From Amia ocellicauda (Eukaryota > Chordata > Actinopteri > Amiiformes > Amiidae): a stretch of 64,000 nucleotides of DNA. Under the pieces are notes generated by a model. That model was not told the DNA's origin and did not search any database. It worked only from the letters and a program-made list of their open reading frames with translations. Where the stretch lies: NCBI RefSeq assembly GCF_036373705.1, contig NC_089866.1, forward strand, positions 20,181,501-20,245,500, read 5' to 3'. The translations under genes were made by a program, and so were the position numbers. Numbering within the stretch: the stretch's first letter is position 1; each line of letters starts with the position of its first letter. This document shows positions 45,569-58,100 of the stretch, one piece after another.

Positions 45569-45969
45569 TTGAGACTTATAGCTGCATCTGCAAGAGGGCT
45601 TTATTTTGTTACAGGAATCGCAATTTGTGGCTTGTTTACAGTAAGGGGACAAGTTGTTGACATTCGTGCTTCTGTGTGTGGATTGCAATGTGGCCCTAAG
45701 GGAGAAGAAAACACAGCTATGACCCACAATCCACTTTTTAGTCAGATATGGTCTCAGTGTACTAATTGGATACAAACATAAGTCCTTCAAACCATCGTGC
45801 TCATTTGGGGTTTTTAGTCTGCTATTGAAGGAGTGAGGGACGGAAGCACTTTGTTGAATGTAACACACTTGGCTTTGATATCAATCAAATGATATCTAGT
45901 TGCTTTTTGTTTGCTAAAAAAATACATTGTGTGAATTTGAATGTTTTCTGCTTCAATTGTGGAGAGAGT

Positions 45970-45970
45970 C

Positions 45971-46003
<33 letters not shown>
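45970..46003. repeat. (TAA)n microsatellite in the RHOF 3' UTR
   Basis: About eleven ATA/TAA trinucleotide units. Confidence 0.9.
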
Positions 46004-46006
<3 letters not shown>

Positions 46007-46388
46007 TAAAAGATAATTGGGACTGATTGACAAGCTAGCAGCCCAGAATTCCTCCCTTGCAGATTTTCCAGAAATTCCAGTTCTTTCCTGTCAATACAGA
46101 TTCCCAAGACGTGCAGTACAAAAGAGATGATGTGCGATAAAAAAGACTCTCATCCACACCTCGGTGCTTGTTCAGTTTGTGATGTCCAAGGTCTTTCAAA
46201 ATCATTCTGGTGAGAATGACCCTGGTATCCAAGTCCTTTTGTACATCATAATACATGTAATTAAAATAATCAACCTTTGAAATGTGCTACTCTTGTAGCA
46301 GGAAGAATACAAATAAACAACGACAACAGTGCAGCAGTAGAAAGAGTTCCAGTCCATCTGGGTTTGTACGCAGTCCCTGAACCGTGTA

Positions 46389-48143
46389 TCACAGTATTGC
46401 ACACGACGATCTCTTCTTCCGTGGGTGCTTGGCTCTCTTGATGGCTGTCAGTGCTGTTCTGGTGGCTTCTTTGAAAATGTCATCGACGTTCTCCTTGTAT
46501 TTGGCTGAACACTCCAAGTAGAGCTCTGCGTTGATCTGACGCTTTGTCTCCTCGCCCTACAAGATATGGGAAGAACTTTCACAACACTGGCCTTCAGAAT
46601 TTTTATTTTTAGTTCTCTGTAAACTAATCATTTCAAAAGGCTTACAATAATGCAAGCATTTTCTCTAGAACTCCAGACTGACTACTTGTCTACCCCAGAC
46701 CTCCAGCTTTGGTGAAACCAAAACACATCCAATTAACTACACTTATAATTTACTTTTGGTCTGATTTAAAGACATACAGCTGATTAGAGGGGTGTTACTA
46801 AGGGAACAGTAGGCACATGATTGTCAATAACTGCTTTCATGGGTAGTTGGCTGATGAGGAGGGGAGTGATTTGAGCTTAAGTAAGTAAATGCCTGCAGTT
46901 GTGCAGCATTAGGGGGACAGAGCATCAAATATAGATAGAGAGAGAGGGGGAGAGACCATTATCATACTCTACCTGTATATAAGTTATAGGAGCCTGATCT
47001 AACGCCCTGAGCTTCCGGGTACGTTCTTTGTCTTTCCGCAGATCTGTCTTGCAGCCAATCAGGATGATGGGAACGCCACGACAGAAGTGATTAACCTCTG
47101 GGAACCACTGGAAAGACACAATGTTTAAGGTGATCACAGATGTTCACAAAGTTCAACAGGGCATTTTCCCACGTATAGGTTGGCAGAGGTTCTGTTGGCA
47201 GTGTCACTGTCCATGTAAAGGGAAGTAGCATTTGGTTTAGTCATCAGTCAAACCCTTTATTGGCCTTCTTTCTCACAAAGGTTGATGACATTACTGATAG
47301 GAACAGAGAAATATGGGATGGGGCGGGGGGTAGACTGTGAATTCCAGAAGTTACCGGAGGACAAGTAAGGTTGATTAACTATATTAGCTATAGTATTGCT
47401 GTGTGTTTTTATTATTGGATATTTAGGCTAATATGCTTAAGTACACATTCAGCACATTATCCTCAGAAAGAAGGGTTGAATTAAATGCTCATCAATATTT
47501 GCAAAATGTGTAAAACCAAAAACACAAAAAAATGACTTTAGAAAATGAGCAGCTGTAACTACATCAATGGTCGCTTCTGATCTGTATTTCAAGTGAAAGC
47601 AGGTAAAAGGTATCCTTGCAAACATGTTTACTTTGACCATCTTGACTGTGTGTACTGCTGAACCACAGATTGTGACCTTGAGAGGCCTGGCCAGGACAAA
47701 CAACTGTCAATCCCCAAAACATTCCTCTATCCCACATGTGCAGGACCTCTGGGGTCAGTATGCCCTGCTGCAGTGGGAGTCAGTATGCAGATAAGATTGC
47801 TAGATGAGTCACTGCCCAACCTTGGGTGGCAGGGCAAGCTAAACAACCTGGCACTCCTGGCTTTCCTGAAATTAAAAATAATATTTTCAGCAAAATGAGC
47901 AATCTGTAGGACACAGCCTCCAGTAATTATTTTGTGGTTTAGTACAGGTTTACATTTTTGGCACAGAGGTACAGGACTTCGCTAGTGACTGTATGATCCA
48001 TAACCAACTCTGACTACAACATCTGTCCTGCTGCCCAGAGGCCATTCTGCACCAACCACAAGTTCTTTGAGGTTCTTGGCAGCAGTGGGGAAAGACTTGG
48101 CTTTGTACACAGTGGCAACACAAGTATTATATTACCAGTCGTT

Positions 48144-48209
<66 letters not shown>

Positions 48210-51200
48210 CTCTGTTGCAAACTCTCTGCTAAGAAATAAACAATGATTTCCATCATTAACAGAAACTGACTGGCTGAGTAGACAGACAACTGCAAGTTTT
48301 AAACCCACAGTTGAGATTTATGTGGTAATGATGAGCGAAACCAGGTTTGCCAGCTGGAGGTAAGACGCCTGATTCAGCTGTCATGTAACCAGTTGTCTTC
48401 CAGTAACAGAGTCTCAGCGTGTGTCTTGTCAGTGTGAACGGGAGATGTCGGGAAGCTCACTGTACTGGCCTTCAACTCAAGATTGGAGCGCTGATGTGAC
48501 ACAGGGACAGACTGTATCTTAGGCGTGTTGAAAACAGTTCACACATAGACGCCTTCAACTTCTCATGTTTTATTTAAGGTTTGACAATTACAGAAGAAAC
48601 AGATGCTCAAGATGAGTCGGTTGGTTCCTCATGTGTGTGTTTTGTGTCTCTGAAGAATACTGAAGAATCTAATTTAGCACACCTATTTTGCTGCAAACCT
48701 GAGGTTAATGTGAATAATCTGGTGGGCAGAGATGTAGATAAGATGCCAAGATGGATATTTAGTTGGCGCTGATTTAGTCAGGATTACAGTACAACAATCT
48801 GAGAAATGGGCAGGGCAGGCAGTAACCTGGAGCAGGACTCTGCCCCTTGGTGCTGTTCTGTGTCCTCACTTTCTTCCTGCTCCACTCTTTCACTCTCTGC
48901 TTAACAACACAGCAGGCATCACGCCACTCCAACAGCGCCCTGTTTAATCAAGTCTATTATCTACGTGTGGTTTTGCTTCAGGTGTGATTATCTGATTCTG
49001 TTTTGTTCGTTTTTTCGTGTGTTTTCTTTCTGGCTCTCTATATCTTTCAGCATCTTTCCTTGTTTTCCGATAGATTACACAGGGTGTTTTGGTACTTTTT
49101 GGGGTATAGATGAGACATGTACCTCTGTGATAAAGAAAGAAAAACAAAACTAAACAGAACTTCAGGAGAATACGGCCAAAATCTAAACCGACTCCTTCAA
49201 AGGATCCCGTAGGAACCCCTTACAGGGAAAAACAAACAAAAAGCATTTCCAAAAAATGTCTAAAGGGTACTAATAATAGATTTTGCACCATAATTCTACA
49301 GAATGTTTTATGGGAATTATACTGGATTTCTGTAGTTGTGGGGGGGAACTTCTGGATTGCCAAATAATTTGGAGTAGTACTGAAAGGTGTCACATATTTC
49401 TTTAATGCAAGGTCAAAAGCTGGGCGACTCAGTTTTGTTTTTCTTTCTGGGAGAAGCTTGAGCCCTTTTGTATCCAAAACCAAACAGACAAAGCCCTTTT
49501 CTCACTGTGGTCTTCAGAGCACGCGAGTGGACCTGCTGAGGCCTTTGTGTCGGACTATGACACACACTGCAAACACCAGCTTGTGCAACACAGAGGATTG
49601 ATGGGATTAATACAGTGTAACCAAGCCTGTATCAATAACAACTCTGATTCACCCAATGCTTGCACTACCTAGCAACTAAAAACTACATGTTTACTGATAT
49701 GACATACCGCCAATATTTGATCTCCCACACAAGTACAGCACACGTATTACTAACGTAAGTAGGGCTGGGCAGTGTTGGAGTTGCGATTGCAGTTTTACCT
49801 TGATTAAGACGTTGTCAAAGCTGGTGGGGTTGGTGACATCATAACATACCAACACGAGGTTGGCGTTCTGGTAGGAGAGTGGTCGCAGTCTGTCGTAATC
49901 CTCCTGACCTGGGACAGACAGACAGACAGACAGACAGCAGTGTAAGTGAGATGAAAAATGCAGCTCACTGCCTTGACAGTTTTTCACCAATACACAAATA
50001 CAGGAGAAAAAACAAGACTACTCTGAGGGCCAGTTATTAGATCCATTATTCCCTTTGTGTTTCTATAACTGTAGCTTGTTTCATATGACAATATTCATCA
50101 AGATCATAGTTTTCACTTAAAATGATAATAGTCTGCTGAGGAGGATTGAAAATTTGAATGATTGGAAAACAAAAACAGAAAAAAAACAGAAAAAAAGACA
50201 GACTTCAGTACTTGTTTAGACAAAGACCAGCACTAAGAAGACTTGATGGTAAAATAACAACCAAGCATATTTAACACCAAACAACAGCTTGGTACTTTCA
50301 TTGATTCAATATGCACCAATATGATCTTTCGCTGCTGTAAAACTTTCAAGTCAGGGGCCGAACATGGAAACAATTCCTGCTCTTTGCTGACCCAGGCTGG
50401 ATGCCAACCAGTCACCCAGTGGGGTCATTTCTTAAATCCCTTTCTCAGCTCTTGTATAATCATGCCATTCAACTGCTTGTGATTTCATCAGTGTTTGTTG
50501 TGCGTGCCCGGCTCGCACTTTGAATTAAGTCTACTGGAAAAGCTAATTCTCTGACAGGAGCAGAAACACTTGTTTTTCATATAGTACACCCTGTATGACC
50601 AGAAAGCTGAATGAACCACAGCCTGTGCACTGCAGGCTGATTTCCTTTGAAGCTCTAAATGACTGTCTGTTGAAATTTCTGAGAAGTCCTGATGTGATGG
50701 TTATGTTTGAAAGTGCTTGCACGAAACTAGAAAACCAACTGCATCCTGTACCCGACTTCCTCTTCCTGCAGCCTGTCAGGTCCCGTCCGAAAGTTCAGTT
50801 CAGATAAGCTGTAGCCCCACATACTGAGGCTGTGTACAGTGTGTGCATTGTGTGTAGTGTTGACCCAGGGGGCTTTTAAATTCTCCAAATACCAGTCTGC
50901 TGGCAGCCCAATGGGAGAAAAGGAGAAATAAAATGGTGACCTTAAGTTGTGAGAAAAATTTGATTGTTAATTCTACATGAACAAAACACAAAGTTAAATC
51001 TGTTTATTCAGTTCCAGTCACCATCCAAAACCAGTATTTATTCACAGTAGGGGCACCATCATTTTTAGTCTTTGGTATCCAGACACACACCCATGCAGAG
51101 GCTGTGGCTCGACCTGATACCACTCTCTAGCGGTGGTCTCTATATGCCTCGTCTCAAAGGCTTCTTCAAGCCTCTACACTAGACCCAAATGTTCAAGAAC

Positions 51201-54200
51201 ACAGACCAGTACGGGACACTCTTTTGTGTGCTACTAAAATTGTTAAGCTCTGTGCGTCTGGTGTGGTTTGTGACCATGTACATCTAATCACCTTGGTATA
51301 AAAATATCTAACCATTGTGCTTGAAAACCCCCAGACTCAGTGCTACCTAGCTCAGTTCATGCCAAATGAGCTCGCCTGGAGCTGAGGGACAAAACGACAA
51401 TAACATTTCCGTCCTGCACTGTGTAATGAATACCTTGTTTTCTGGACGATCCAGTTAGTCAACTTCTCCTGTTGTTCTCTGAGATTTGTTTTGAAACAAC
51501 AGCCTCATTCTGAGGCCAGTCTCGACTGTGTGAGAGGGGAAACTCCAGACATTTCGACTGTGGTTGTAACTCTGTATTGAGATGTGTGGCAGGTTTTGAA
51601 TGTCGTTGGACATTTGGTATGAATGGAATTCCCTGAGAAAGAAGCCTGAGACATCTTCATTTCTTACCCTCTTCTTTTCAATCTAATTTTACCATGGCTA
51701 AGGCTGAAAAGGACAAATAAGCTACCTCTATTTTATGTTAGGAGATTGAATGAAAGTTTAAAATGCCCTTCTTTTCTTTTCCCTTTATAAAAGATTAAAT
51801 ACAAGTCTAGTGTTGCAACTTGGTTAGTTATATAAGGCCTACCTGCTGAAAATGTGTTGCTGAATTATACCTGCCATATATAGAAATCCATATATACAAT
51901 ACATGTACATGTATAGTGCATGTAAAAGGAGTTTAATCAGACAATCTTTGCCCAGGTAGTGTCGAGCCACGCTGAAAACAGTGGTGGATTTCCTGCAGTA
52001 AAAGACGACATCCGCTGCCACCACATCCTGTCGGAGGTGTCTGACTTGCACAGCTGCTGTCATTTTAATTTGCTACAACATTGCTCTCTTTGTCAAAGTG
52101 CACAAGTTTGTTGCAGTTAAACACTGATTGTGCTTTTACTGATGCCTATTATTTTTTCCATGGCATCATCAGAATCATTTAAGTGAGTATTCTGTTAGTC
52201 TGTTAGTGTGACCGCAGGTGCACAGAAAAAGCGAGATGTATTTTATCCCATTGTACCACCTCTAATTACTCGCATTGCCCAAATAACTATATAACTACAA
52301 TAAAAAGATCAATCAAAGTATCTCCACATATGGTTTGTGGCGTTCTTGGACTTGGCATCGCACAGACTACCGCGGCCATTTTTATCATCAGTCAGTGCAC
52401 AGCCCAGATACAATTAGGGAACATATTCTGTGGCACACTTTTAGGAATTTGGCAAGGTAAACATGTGCTGCATTGGTGTTTCGAGATGAAGAGAAGCCAA
52501 ATGGAGTATAACTGTGAGGACTACGCTGAAAAACATTATATCTAGACGACTTGAGATTGAAGAAGAGCATTTCTGTTGTATGCGCACAAGAGGGTGAGAA
52601 GAAGTTATCAGGTTTCTGACAAGTGGTTTTGCAGACAAAACCATTCCGCAAGCTGCATCTAAGCGCTCTACGGCACGGAGGGAAAAGGTCAAGGGCTGGT
52701 CTTGTCAACGTCTGTTTACAAGCAAATTGTGTCTGAAGTGACGAGCCAGACAAAAGGTACTACAGGGATAAAGCTCTCATTGTCATTCACCGTAATAAAC
52801 CTTTACATCTGGGTAGATTTAATCTCTGCAAGTCTGACCTAAATTCATAGCACCTGTGTCTTAGTAACTGAACTAAACCTTGATTCCTGAGTTAACAACA
52901 ACAACAAAAACCTCAGAGTAAAGGATTTACAAAGGAGGTAAAGTATAAGATAGATATATACACTGAGAAAAACAAACAGTCTTTGGTTCTTAATCTTTGG
53001 ACTAAACTAAGTAATACCATACTGAGACCTATTTTTATGTACAGTGCTATTGTAACAATCTCTTGGATAAATGCCAGTGCAATGTGAAACTATGCTATGA
53101 GAACATGCAATAAAAAGAGGACTCGTTCAGAAGGTTAAACTCAGAAAAATTATAGTTTTGGTGCAATAATGGCTACAATGGAGACCGCAGCAATTTTCAC
53201 AGCACAATTGTCTGTTATACACTGGCTAAGGCAAAGACAAAACTTTCTAACACCTCCCCAGAAACTCTAACAATTGCTGTTTCAACTGAAATTTAACCTA
53301 CAAGGGCTGGCTAAAGTTTCTGCTCTCATGTTTCTTAGTATGACAACCTAAACATGAAGCACAGTTTTGATCTGCTTAAGAAGGGGATTTAATTGACGAA
53401 GAAAAGAAAATGTCAATGTCACAATTGGTAGGATACCACATTTGTATTACATGTACTAACTGTGTAAGTATGCAAACCATTTTAGAGAAACAGGCTGTGA
53501 ACATAGAACCACAGTGTTACTCTGAAAAAACCACACCCCTGCAATGCACTATAAAAGAATTACATTTCTACCAGAGAAATTGCTCATGGACTTCCTTTCA
53601 TCTCATGATGCCATAGCACAATTTCATAGAATGTGTAATATTAATTAAATTGCACAAGGGGTGGGGATAAGTTCTACTTTTTGCAAACTGAAATTCTGCT
53701 CCTTCATTCTTACTTCATGATCAAATACTCTTACATTGACTGTGGACGTTATGATGTTACTCTGGTGGTGCTGTTATTCTAGAGCAGGGATCTTAAGAGA
53801 TCGTTGACGATGCCAAATCAAGCTCCACTCATTTGATTTGAACCCCCCTAAGTAACTCAGATCATCAGTGCTCCATCCCCCTCCTCAACATCCATTCTTC
53901 ATTGTGAACTGGGGAGAACTGGCCTGGTGTGGCCCGGTGGCCAGTGGCCCCTGGTGTCTTCTATTTGCTCAGGCTTCACTTCTCCAATGGTGGCACAGAA
54001 GGGGGGTGTGGCAAATCACTTCTTTCTATATTATAATCCCCTCTGTTCTTCCTGCTGTTGAGCTGTAGGTTACCCAGTCCTGACCTAGTGCCACTCTCTT
54101 GCTTCTAGGTGTGGTGCTGATCTCTGGTGGCTATATTTGCATCGCGATCACTGAATCTTCCTCTTTTAGCACTTGTGTAAACAATGGAGGCGCAAACAAA

Positions 54201-57200
54201 GGTGCTTTGGCCTTGACTGACACAAGCTGTCTGTGAAGAATTAATGGGGAATGTAGAATTGTGTAGTGAGGAAGCAGCTAAACACAGAAACATGGGCCTG
54301 GGGATCTAGTCAGGGGAGGGGAGCTCTAAAAAAGAGAATGCCCAGGAGCTCACGAGAAACGACATACGAGGAGTTTTCTTTTCTCTTCTGTTTCATAAGG
54401 CAGGTTATGAACACAAACACCAAACATACCCGATCCAATTTCTACAAGAAATAAAGGGGACGGTGACAACAGCACTTTCCGCAGAGTAGAAGCACAGAGG
54501 ACTACATTTGTTAGTGTCTCAGAACAAAGCCGAAACCCAAGATCATGTCTTTCTTTGTGTTAAGAGACTCTTCCACAGCTGTCAGATTCAATCATCTCAA
54601 AATATTATCTCGGGGGGGGGGGGTTAATCCAAACGGTCATGGTTCCACAAAAAGAGAAAAAAAACATGAAATAAACAGCTGAGATAAAGGCCTTCTCCAT
54701 CTCCTTTGTTGGGGCAAGTCAATAGTGCTCGTTGTTCTGTATTTGTCATCTATTTCTTTCTTTTTATGTTTGATTATGTGTAGAACATCTATTCATTGAA
54801 TACAATACAGCCCTGACTATTGTCCTTTAGACTATAATCAGAGTTGTATAATCACAATCTGCCTCCCTGATTTGTAAAAGTCTAGTGACTAAAAGGGTTA
54901 AACAAATCAAAATGATACAGTTCTTACTGGGCTGAGTTTCACTAGTGTTGGCCCAGCAGACCTCGCCCCAGATTCCTATGAATATCTTATGACCTAGGCA
55001 TGAAGCATTAATGTGTTTAAAGTGGCACCTCAAGAATGCGGAACGTCTTTTAAACATTACCATTACATTACATTACCAGACCATTACTGATCTGAGCAAG
55101 ACTCACCTGCTGTGTCGTAAAGGTTCAGATTGATGTCCTTACTTCCATATCGAATGGTCGTGACGTACTTCTCAAACACAGAAGGGGCATATTTCTGCAA
55201 GGGAACAAAAGCAAGAAAAGCATTTTTTTAACTATACGTATATATGTATTCTGCATCTGGGGCTTTTGTTTACTGGGGAATGCTTTTGATCGCCGAAGTG
55301 TGTGATTGTTCTTGGCGTGGCACAGGAAACAAAGCCAGTTGAAGAATAAGGTAAAGACTTACAAATGAAAAATGGACAGATGAGGCTGGGGATAATGGGG
55401 TCTAATGTGTGTTTATTCTGGATTCCATGTTGTATCCATGAAGACAGCAGGGCAAAAAACTGTTTGGTACAATGAAACAGTACAAAAGGGTCTTGATTTT
55501 GTGAATTCTATTGAGTTTAAAAACAGGAAAAGCTGGTTCCCTTCTTCTACCGTATTTAGATATAACTTCAGTTCCATTTGAGTATTGCATATAAGAAGGA
55601 GGAAAAATATAGGTGTTTGGTCCCTCCACGCAGTACTCAGGCTGAAGCCCTGAGGATACAGGCCACGTGAATTGAAGAATCCAGATTAAATCCAGATCCT
55701 TCAGATAAGCGACAGAAATTTGGTGATTCTGGAATAGCAGGCCCTGGATTGTACATGATAGCTGAAGGGTAACTCCCCCAGGCCAATACACAATTATATC
55801 AGTGTCTATCAGCACACAACACACCTGGGCATGGGGAGGCACTGGAATTGTGTTGGTTATCATAGGGTTTCAGATTTGAAAGTATAACGCTAAACAACCC
55901 ACATACGTTGACATTTACATTGAGTTCATTACATTGAGGGCTTAAGTGAGTGTGTGGGGGGAGTGTGTGTGAAGGTACCGTCTCTAAAGCTGATAACTGG
56001 AGGAGGTCTTCTAGTGCATGAATCACAGGTAGTTAACGGCCCTGACAACAAACTGTTTCTTTACAAAACACCCAGAGAACAAAATGCAGATTATCTCCTT
56101 CTCCTTTACGTACATCAGTTAAAACCCTACAACAATATGAGTCATCCAACAGATTTTTACTCTGCTCTTTCAAAACTCATGAGCTTTTTCTGTAATATGA
56201 ACACACTAGAGTGCAGTACCATTTCAGGGAAAGATATTGACACAATTAATGCTTCTAACAGAACAAGAAATATGTCCACAATTAAGCATTCCTGTTTGTC
56301 TGTATTATGCTTTTTGTTGAAGGCGCAGTTTTGTTTGGGTTTTATCTTTTTTTTTAACTGTCGGTTTATGTGGGGAACACCAAACAACACTTGCTGTTTA
56401 GCGTAACACCAAAATTAATTATTTATTGAAATCTACACTTACAAATGGCCAATAATAAACTGTATTCCTCGTAATGTAAATGCTTACCTCCTGCCAATTT
56501 TATCATGTGTATTTTAAAAAGCAGTTTAAATTCGAACAGATGTTTATTCTGCCAGCAATGAAGAGGGCAGGCGAGATGTTTGTAACATGCCTGAATCTTT
56601 CAATGTGAATAGACTGCATGTGGCTGTTTCTGACAAAGTCTGTGCATTGAGATAAGGGCACCTATGGTTTTCTTTTCTCTTCATTTTAACAAATCCAAGT
56701 GACGTAGGCTTAGTGTGCGAATGTCCATGCTTCCTTTTTTGCAATGCTATTTCTATCTGTGTTTCCTGCATTTGTAATGAGAATAAACTGTCACAATGCT
56801 CTTGGCCAACTCAACAAGAGGGCACAGGGGATCAGAGTTGACAGTAAATAGCACGATTCGTATTCACAGATGTGTGAATCCACAACAAAGCAGAGCACAG
56901 GAAGAAAAATCTATATGGTATGATTGCAAGACTTGGATAATACAGAAGAGCCCTTGCAAATGAGAAGAAGAATATAACATGACATCAACTTGCACTTTGC
57001 AAGGGTTTGCTGCACACAGAACAAGCAACCTGGGATCTAACCCTCCCGCTCTGTTCCCGGTGCTTTGAAAAGAGGTACTTTCAGTAGTGGGAATGCACCA
57101 AAATGACACTACCTGTATTCCCTGTATTCATTCACTGAGTAACCTAATTTACAATGTATCCATAACCTAAAGCTTTCATTCTTTAAACTGTGAGAGTGCC

Positions 57201-57574
57201 ACAGCTGAGGAGTTTCATTTCATTATTTTAGTGAGCGCTCAGAAGATAGACCTTTGTTACCATGCATGGTCAACAGTCCCCTCTTTAGAATCTGGTGGAC
57301 CATTCACCCCAGACACTTCTGTTTCATGAAGACAGTCAAATAGTAAAGAGCTGCATTAGGAGAGTAGACAGACAGGCTCTTTAGCTTTAGAGACAGGCAG
57401 CTTGAATACTGACAGGGGCAGATTCCAGCTGGGTCTTACCTCTGGGAAGTCTCCCTTGGCGTAGACCATGAGCAGAGAGGTCTTTCCACATCCTCCATCG
57501 CCCACAATCACGATTTTGAGTTCGTCACGGCTCCTCTCGGTACCGTTGCTCAGTACTGTGCCATTGTGGGACAT
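46389..57574 (-). CDS. RHOF: Rho GTPase RHOF (Rif)
   Basis: RHOF is a Rho-family small GTPase at the plasma membrane that induces filopodia through formins. Five exons give 211 aa, the human length: 57440-57574, 55107-55194, 49799-49908, 46973-47107, 46389-46556, all with GT/AG borders and closing phases. G1 is GDGGCGKTS (25-33), switch [11 protein letters not shown] (46-55), G3 DTAGQED (72-78), G4 GCKTDLR (129-135), G5 ECSAK (171-175). The Rho insert region is [20 protein letters not shown]. The basic tail [12 protein letters not shown] leads to the CaaX box CAIL, predicting geranylgeranylation through the terminal Leu. The N-terminal extension before ELKIVIVGD is the RHOF-type extension ([17 protein letters not shown]). 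[21 protein letters not shown] and [13 protein letters not shown] fit RHOF better than RHOD. Introns 2 and 4 are large (1 kb to 5 kb). Convergent with TMEM120B. Confidence 0.97.
48147..48207. repeat. (TA)n microsatellite in RHOF intron 3
   Basis: About 30 uninterrupted AT units; the alternating Ile-Tyr open frame over it is an artefact. Confidence 0.95.
49911..49938. repeat. (CAGA)n microsatellite at the RHOF exon 3 acceptor
   Basis: On the coding strand it reads (CTGT)n followed by CCCAG and exon 3, so it is the polypyrimidine tract of the 3' splice site. Confidence 0.95.
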
Positions 57575-58100
57575 TTTGCTTTTCGATCAATTGAGTATCA
57601 GCGGCAGTAGCAGAACAACCAAATGTATATATCTCCCGTGGTCCGTGGAGTGCAGGAGCCCACTCATTTGAACCCCTACACGTGTGGCTGAAGAATGATG
57701 GAGCTTTTCCTTGTAGAATGGAAAAAATTGACCATATGAACAGTACCAGAAAAGCCAGGTAAAAGTATCATAATCCCATGATATCTTCTTAGGTTTCTTT
57801 TTTTTTTTTAGACAGCTGCAATACTGCCTGTCTTCTCTATATAGTCCGGAAGCCCAAAAGTAGTCACTCCGGAATGTGGTTAACCTCCCCAGAGCTCACA
57901 GGAACCTGCAGCCGAGGTCTCACGACACGCCTTCTTCACGCTGCTGCTACTGACTGCGCTGAGGGGAAGCACACTAACCCTCCTTCTCTGCTGGAAGACA
58001 CTTCTGCATTTGCATACTGCTGGCTGACTAACTCTGCAAGTTTCCTCCTTCCCAGTGTTGTTACCTGACACAAAGCAAAGGTATGCAGGTTGGCTGGACT
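57575..58100 (-). promoter_or_regulatory. RHOF: RHOF 5' UTR and likely promoter region
   Basis: The sequence ahead of the RHOF ATG is moderately GC-rich and contains a GATATATAC on the minus strand at about 57627-57637 that could act as a weak TATA box. No CpG island as clear as that of TMEM120B is seen. The transcription start is not determinable. Confidence 0.3.

Noticed and set aside
48014..48295. 93-codon frame with an Ile-Tyr run
   Set aside because: Made by the (TA)n microsatellite; no other coding signal.
55402..55863. 153-codon open frame, minus strand, in RHOF intron 1
   Set aside because: No recognisable domain, biased to chance composition and without splice or conservation support.
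55954..56406. 150-codon open frame, plus strand, in RHOF intron 1
   Set aside because: No domain, overlapping other open frames in AT-rich intron sequence; chance.
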